A stretch of 64,000 bases of DNA from Edaphobacter lichenicola (GTDB taxonomy: Bacteria > Acidobacteriota > Terriglobia > Terriglobales > Acidobacteriaceae): positions 1,364,001 through 1,428,000 of the forward strand of contig NZ_JACHDY010000001.1 in NCBI RefSeq assembly GCF_014201315.1, given 5' to 3'. Positions 63,032 through 64,000 of the stretch are shown piece after piece. The position numbers and the translations under genes are program-made. A model generated the notes under the pieces. That model was not told the origin of the DNA. It did no database searches and saw only the letters and a program-made list of their open reading frames with translations. Position 1 is the stretch's first letter, and the number at the start of each line of letters is the position of its first letter.

Positions 63032-64000
63032 TTATTCCCCTTCCTCACGTTTGAACTTGCGGGCGGGAGGCCGATTGCCGAAGGGCTTCTTGTTGCCCTT
63101 GAACTTGTCGAAGGTGCTGGCGGGTTTGCCCGTTCCGGCGGCGGATTTGCTGTAGGGTTTCTTGCCGGCGAAGCTGCCAGTGGATTTGCCGGCGAAGGTG
63201 CCGCTTGAGAAGCTACCGCCCGATTTGCTGTATGGTTTTTTGGCTCCGAAGCTGTTGCTGGTTTTGCTGTACGGCTTCTTCTCGCCGAAGCTGCCGCTGG
63301 ATTTGCCTTCGAAGGCGCCCTTGGGACGTGGGGTGCGGGGTGCGTCGAACTTGCGGAAGGGGGGACCGTCGGGACGTGCTGCGCGGCCTTCTGTGCGGCG
63401 GGGGCGGGCTTCGGAGTCACGGGTGTCTCGGGTGGAGGGGGTGTCGCGGGAGAAGGATTTGCGCGGGGCGAAACCGTTGGTGCGGTCGCCGCCGTCGAAG
63501 CTGCGCTGGGGGCGGGCGGAGAAGCTGCCGGGTTTGCGTGGACCACCGAAGCTGGGCTTGGCGCCGAAGCTGGGTTTGGCTGGCCGGTCGCCGAAGGTGC
63601 GGCGGGGAGGACGTGCGTCCCCGGAGTCTGCGTCGGGACGGGGCGCGTAGTCGCGGCGCGGAGGGCGGGCGTCGCTGCTGTCGCGACCGAAGCTGGGCTT
63701 GCCGGCGAAGCCTTCGCGCTTGCGGCCGAAGGTGCCTGGCTTGGAGAAGGTCTTGCGGGGGCGGTCGCTGTCTCCGGCTGAGGCGTCGTTGTAGGGGCGT
63801 GGAGTGTATTCGCGGCGGGGCGGGCGGCTGTCGCCGGAGTCTGCGCTGCGGCGGTAGGTGGGGCGGTCACCGCCGGTAGAGGGGCGATCATCACCGAAGC
63901 GCGGCTTGCCGCCGAAGGCTGGCTTGCTGCCAAAACTGGGACGGCTTCCGGAGGATGGTTTCGAACCGAAGGCGGGTCGCTTCCCTGCTCGGTCGGAGCT
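63032..64000 (-). CDS. C-terminal disordered half of a probable RluB-type pseudouridine synthase (partial)
   Basis: A 322-residue open frame running off the right edge on the minus strand, ending at TAA 63034-63032. It is basic and repetitive: units such as KPAFGGKPRFGDDR, GDARPPRRTFGDRP and KKPYSKS recur, and the end is RKFKREEGE. Such FG/KP-rich, RNA-binding-like tails occur on pseudouridine synthases of Acidobacteriota, and rluB is often next to cmk, so I infer that identity. The catalytic domain lies outside the window. Other frames here (for example 62983-63933) are Ala/Thr/Pro-rich shadows. Confidence 0.6.
   Translation of the reverse strand, partial: SSDRAGKRPAFGSKPSSGSRPSFGSKPAFGGKPRFGDDRPSTGGDRPTYRRSADSGDSRPPRREYTPRPYNDASAGDSDRPRKTFSKPGTFGRKREGFAGKPSFGRDSSDARPPRRDYAPRPDADSGDARPPRRTFGDRPAKPSFGAKPSFGGPRKPGSFSARPQRSFDGGDRTNGFAPRKSFSRDTPSTRDTRDSEARPRRTEGRAARPDGPPFRKFDAPRTPRPKGAFEGKSSGSFGEKKPYSKTSNSFGAKKPYSKSGGSFSSGTFAGKSTGSFAGKKPYSKSAAGTGKPASTFDKFKGNKKPFGNRPPARKFKREEGE

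Noticed and set aside
62983..63933. A 316-codon Ala/Pro/Thr-rich minus-strand frame overlapping cmk's start.
   Set aside because: The frame ending at 63032 reads as a coherent repeat-rich tail and abuts cmk; this one is its shadow.

Overview
The window looks like chromosomal DNA from an Acidobacteriota (class Terriglobia, Granulicella/Edaphobacter/Terriglobus type). I infer this from the high G+C coding style, an ADOP-type permease controlled by a PadR regulator, two Oar-like TonB-dependent receptors of about 1,200 residues, an FG-GAP/Ig-like secreted protein with an internal hydrophobic cassette, PEP-CTERM-type proteins and GTGGTG-rich intergenic repeats. There are no phage genes, transposases, CRISPR arrays or rRNA genes. 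One tRNA, tRNA-Leu(TAA), is present.

Layout. 1-5.1 kb: a partial membrane protein, a type II secretion/type IV pilus inner-membrane protein, and a large FG-GAP protein. 5.1-12.9 kb: TetR with a DHA2 exporter, PadR with an ADOP permease, and a divergent NmrA/LysR pair. 12.9-20.1 kb: an A-type Fe-S carrier, small membrane proteins, an exported amine oxidase plus RidA pair facing a TetR regulator, and a membrane-protein gene split by an in-frame amber codon, followed by a His/Met-rich exported protein. 20.1-24.6 kb: an Oar-like receptor, a gene-poor stretch and the tRNA. 24.7-30.3 kb: two tandem MacB-type permeases, a zinc-ribbon protein and a soluble lytic transglycosylase. 30.6-35.8 kb: a PEP-CTERM/DUF4114 protein, an ECF sigma with its anti-sigma, aldehyde dehydrogenase with DUF779, and a divergent Nudix/DeoR pair. 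35.8-43.9 kb: pgi-gnd-zwf, then response regulator-DUF2905-xseA-glmM. 44.2-51.3 kb: a potassium-channel-like protein, a TPR membrane protein, pckG, a HugZ-like protein, and a TetR/SDR pair with twin operators. 51.4-64 kb: a second Oar-like receptor, an MFS_3 exporter, a PEP-CTERM-like protein, sucA, an exported lipoprotein-sorting-like protein, a cold-shock protein, cmk, and the disordered C-terminal half of a protein that is probably an RluB-type pseudouridine synthase.

How the parts fit. Central carbon genes (pgi, gnd, zwf, pckG, sucA) give the glucose-6-phosphate/pentose route, gluconeogenesis and a TCA step. Most accessory genes form regulator-target pairs, and the intergenic DNA often shows the likely operator: perfect or near-perfect inverted repeats for PadR and TetR, and 10-bp phased direct repeats for DeoR. 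Several promoters lie so close to the start codon that leaderless translation is likely. No complete new defence or biosynthetic system is visible. The least explained locus is the 17.4-20.1 kb membrane/His-Met protein operon.
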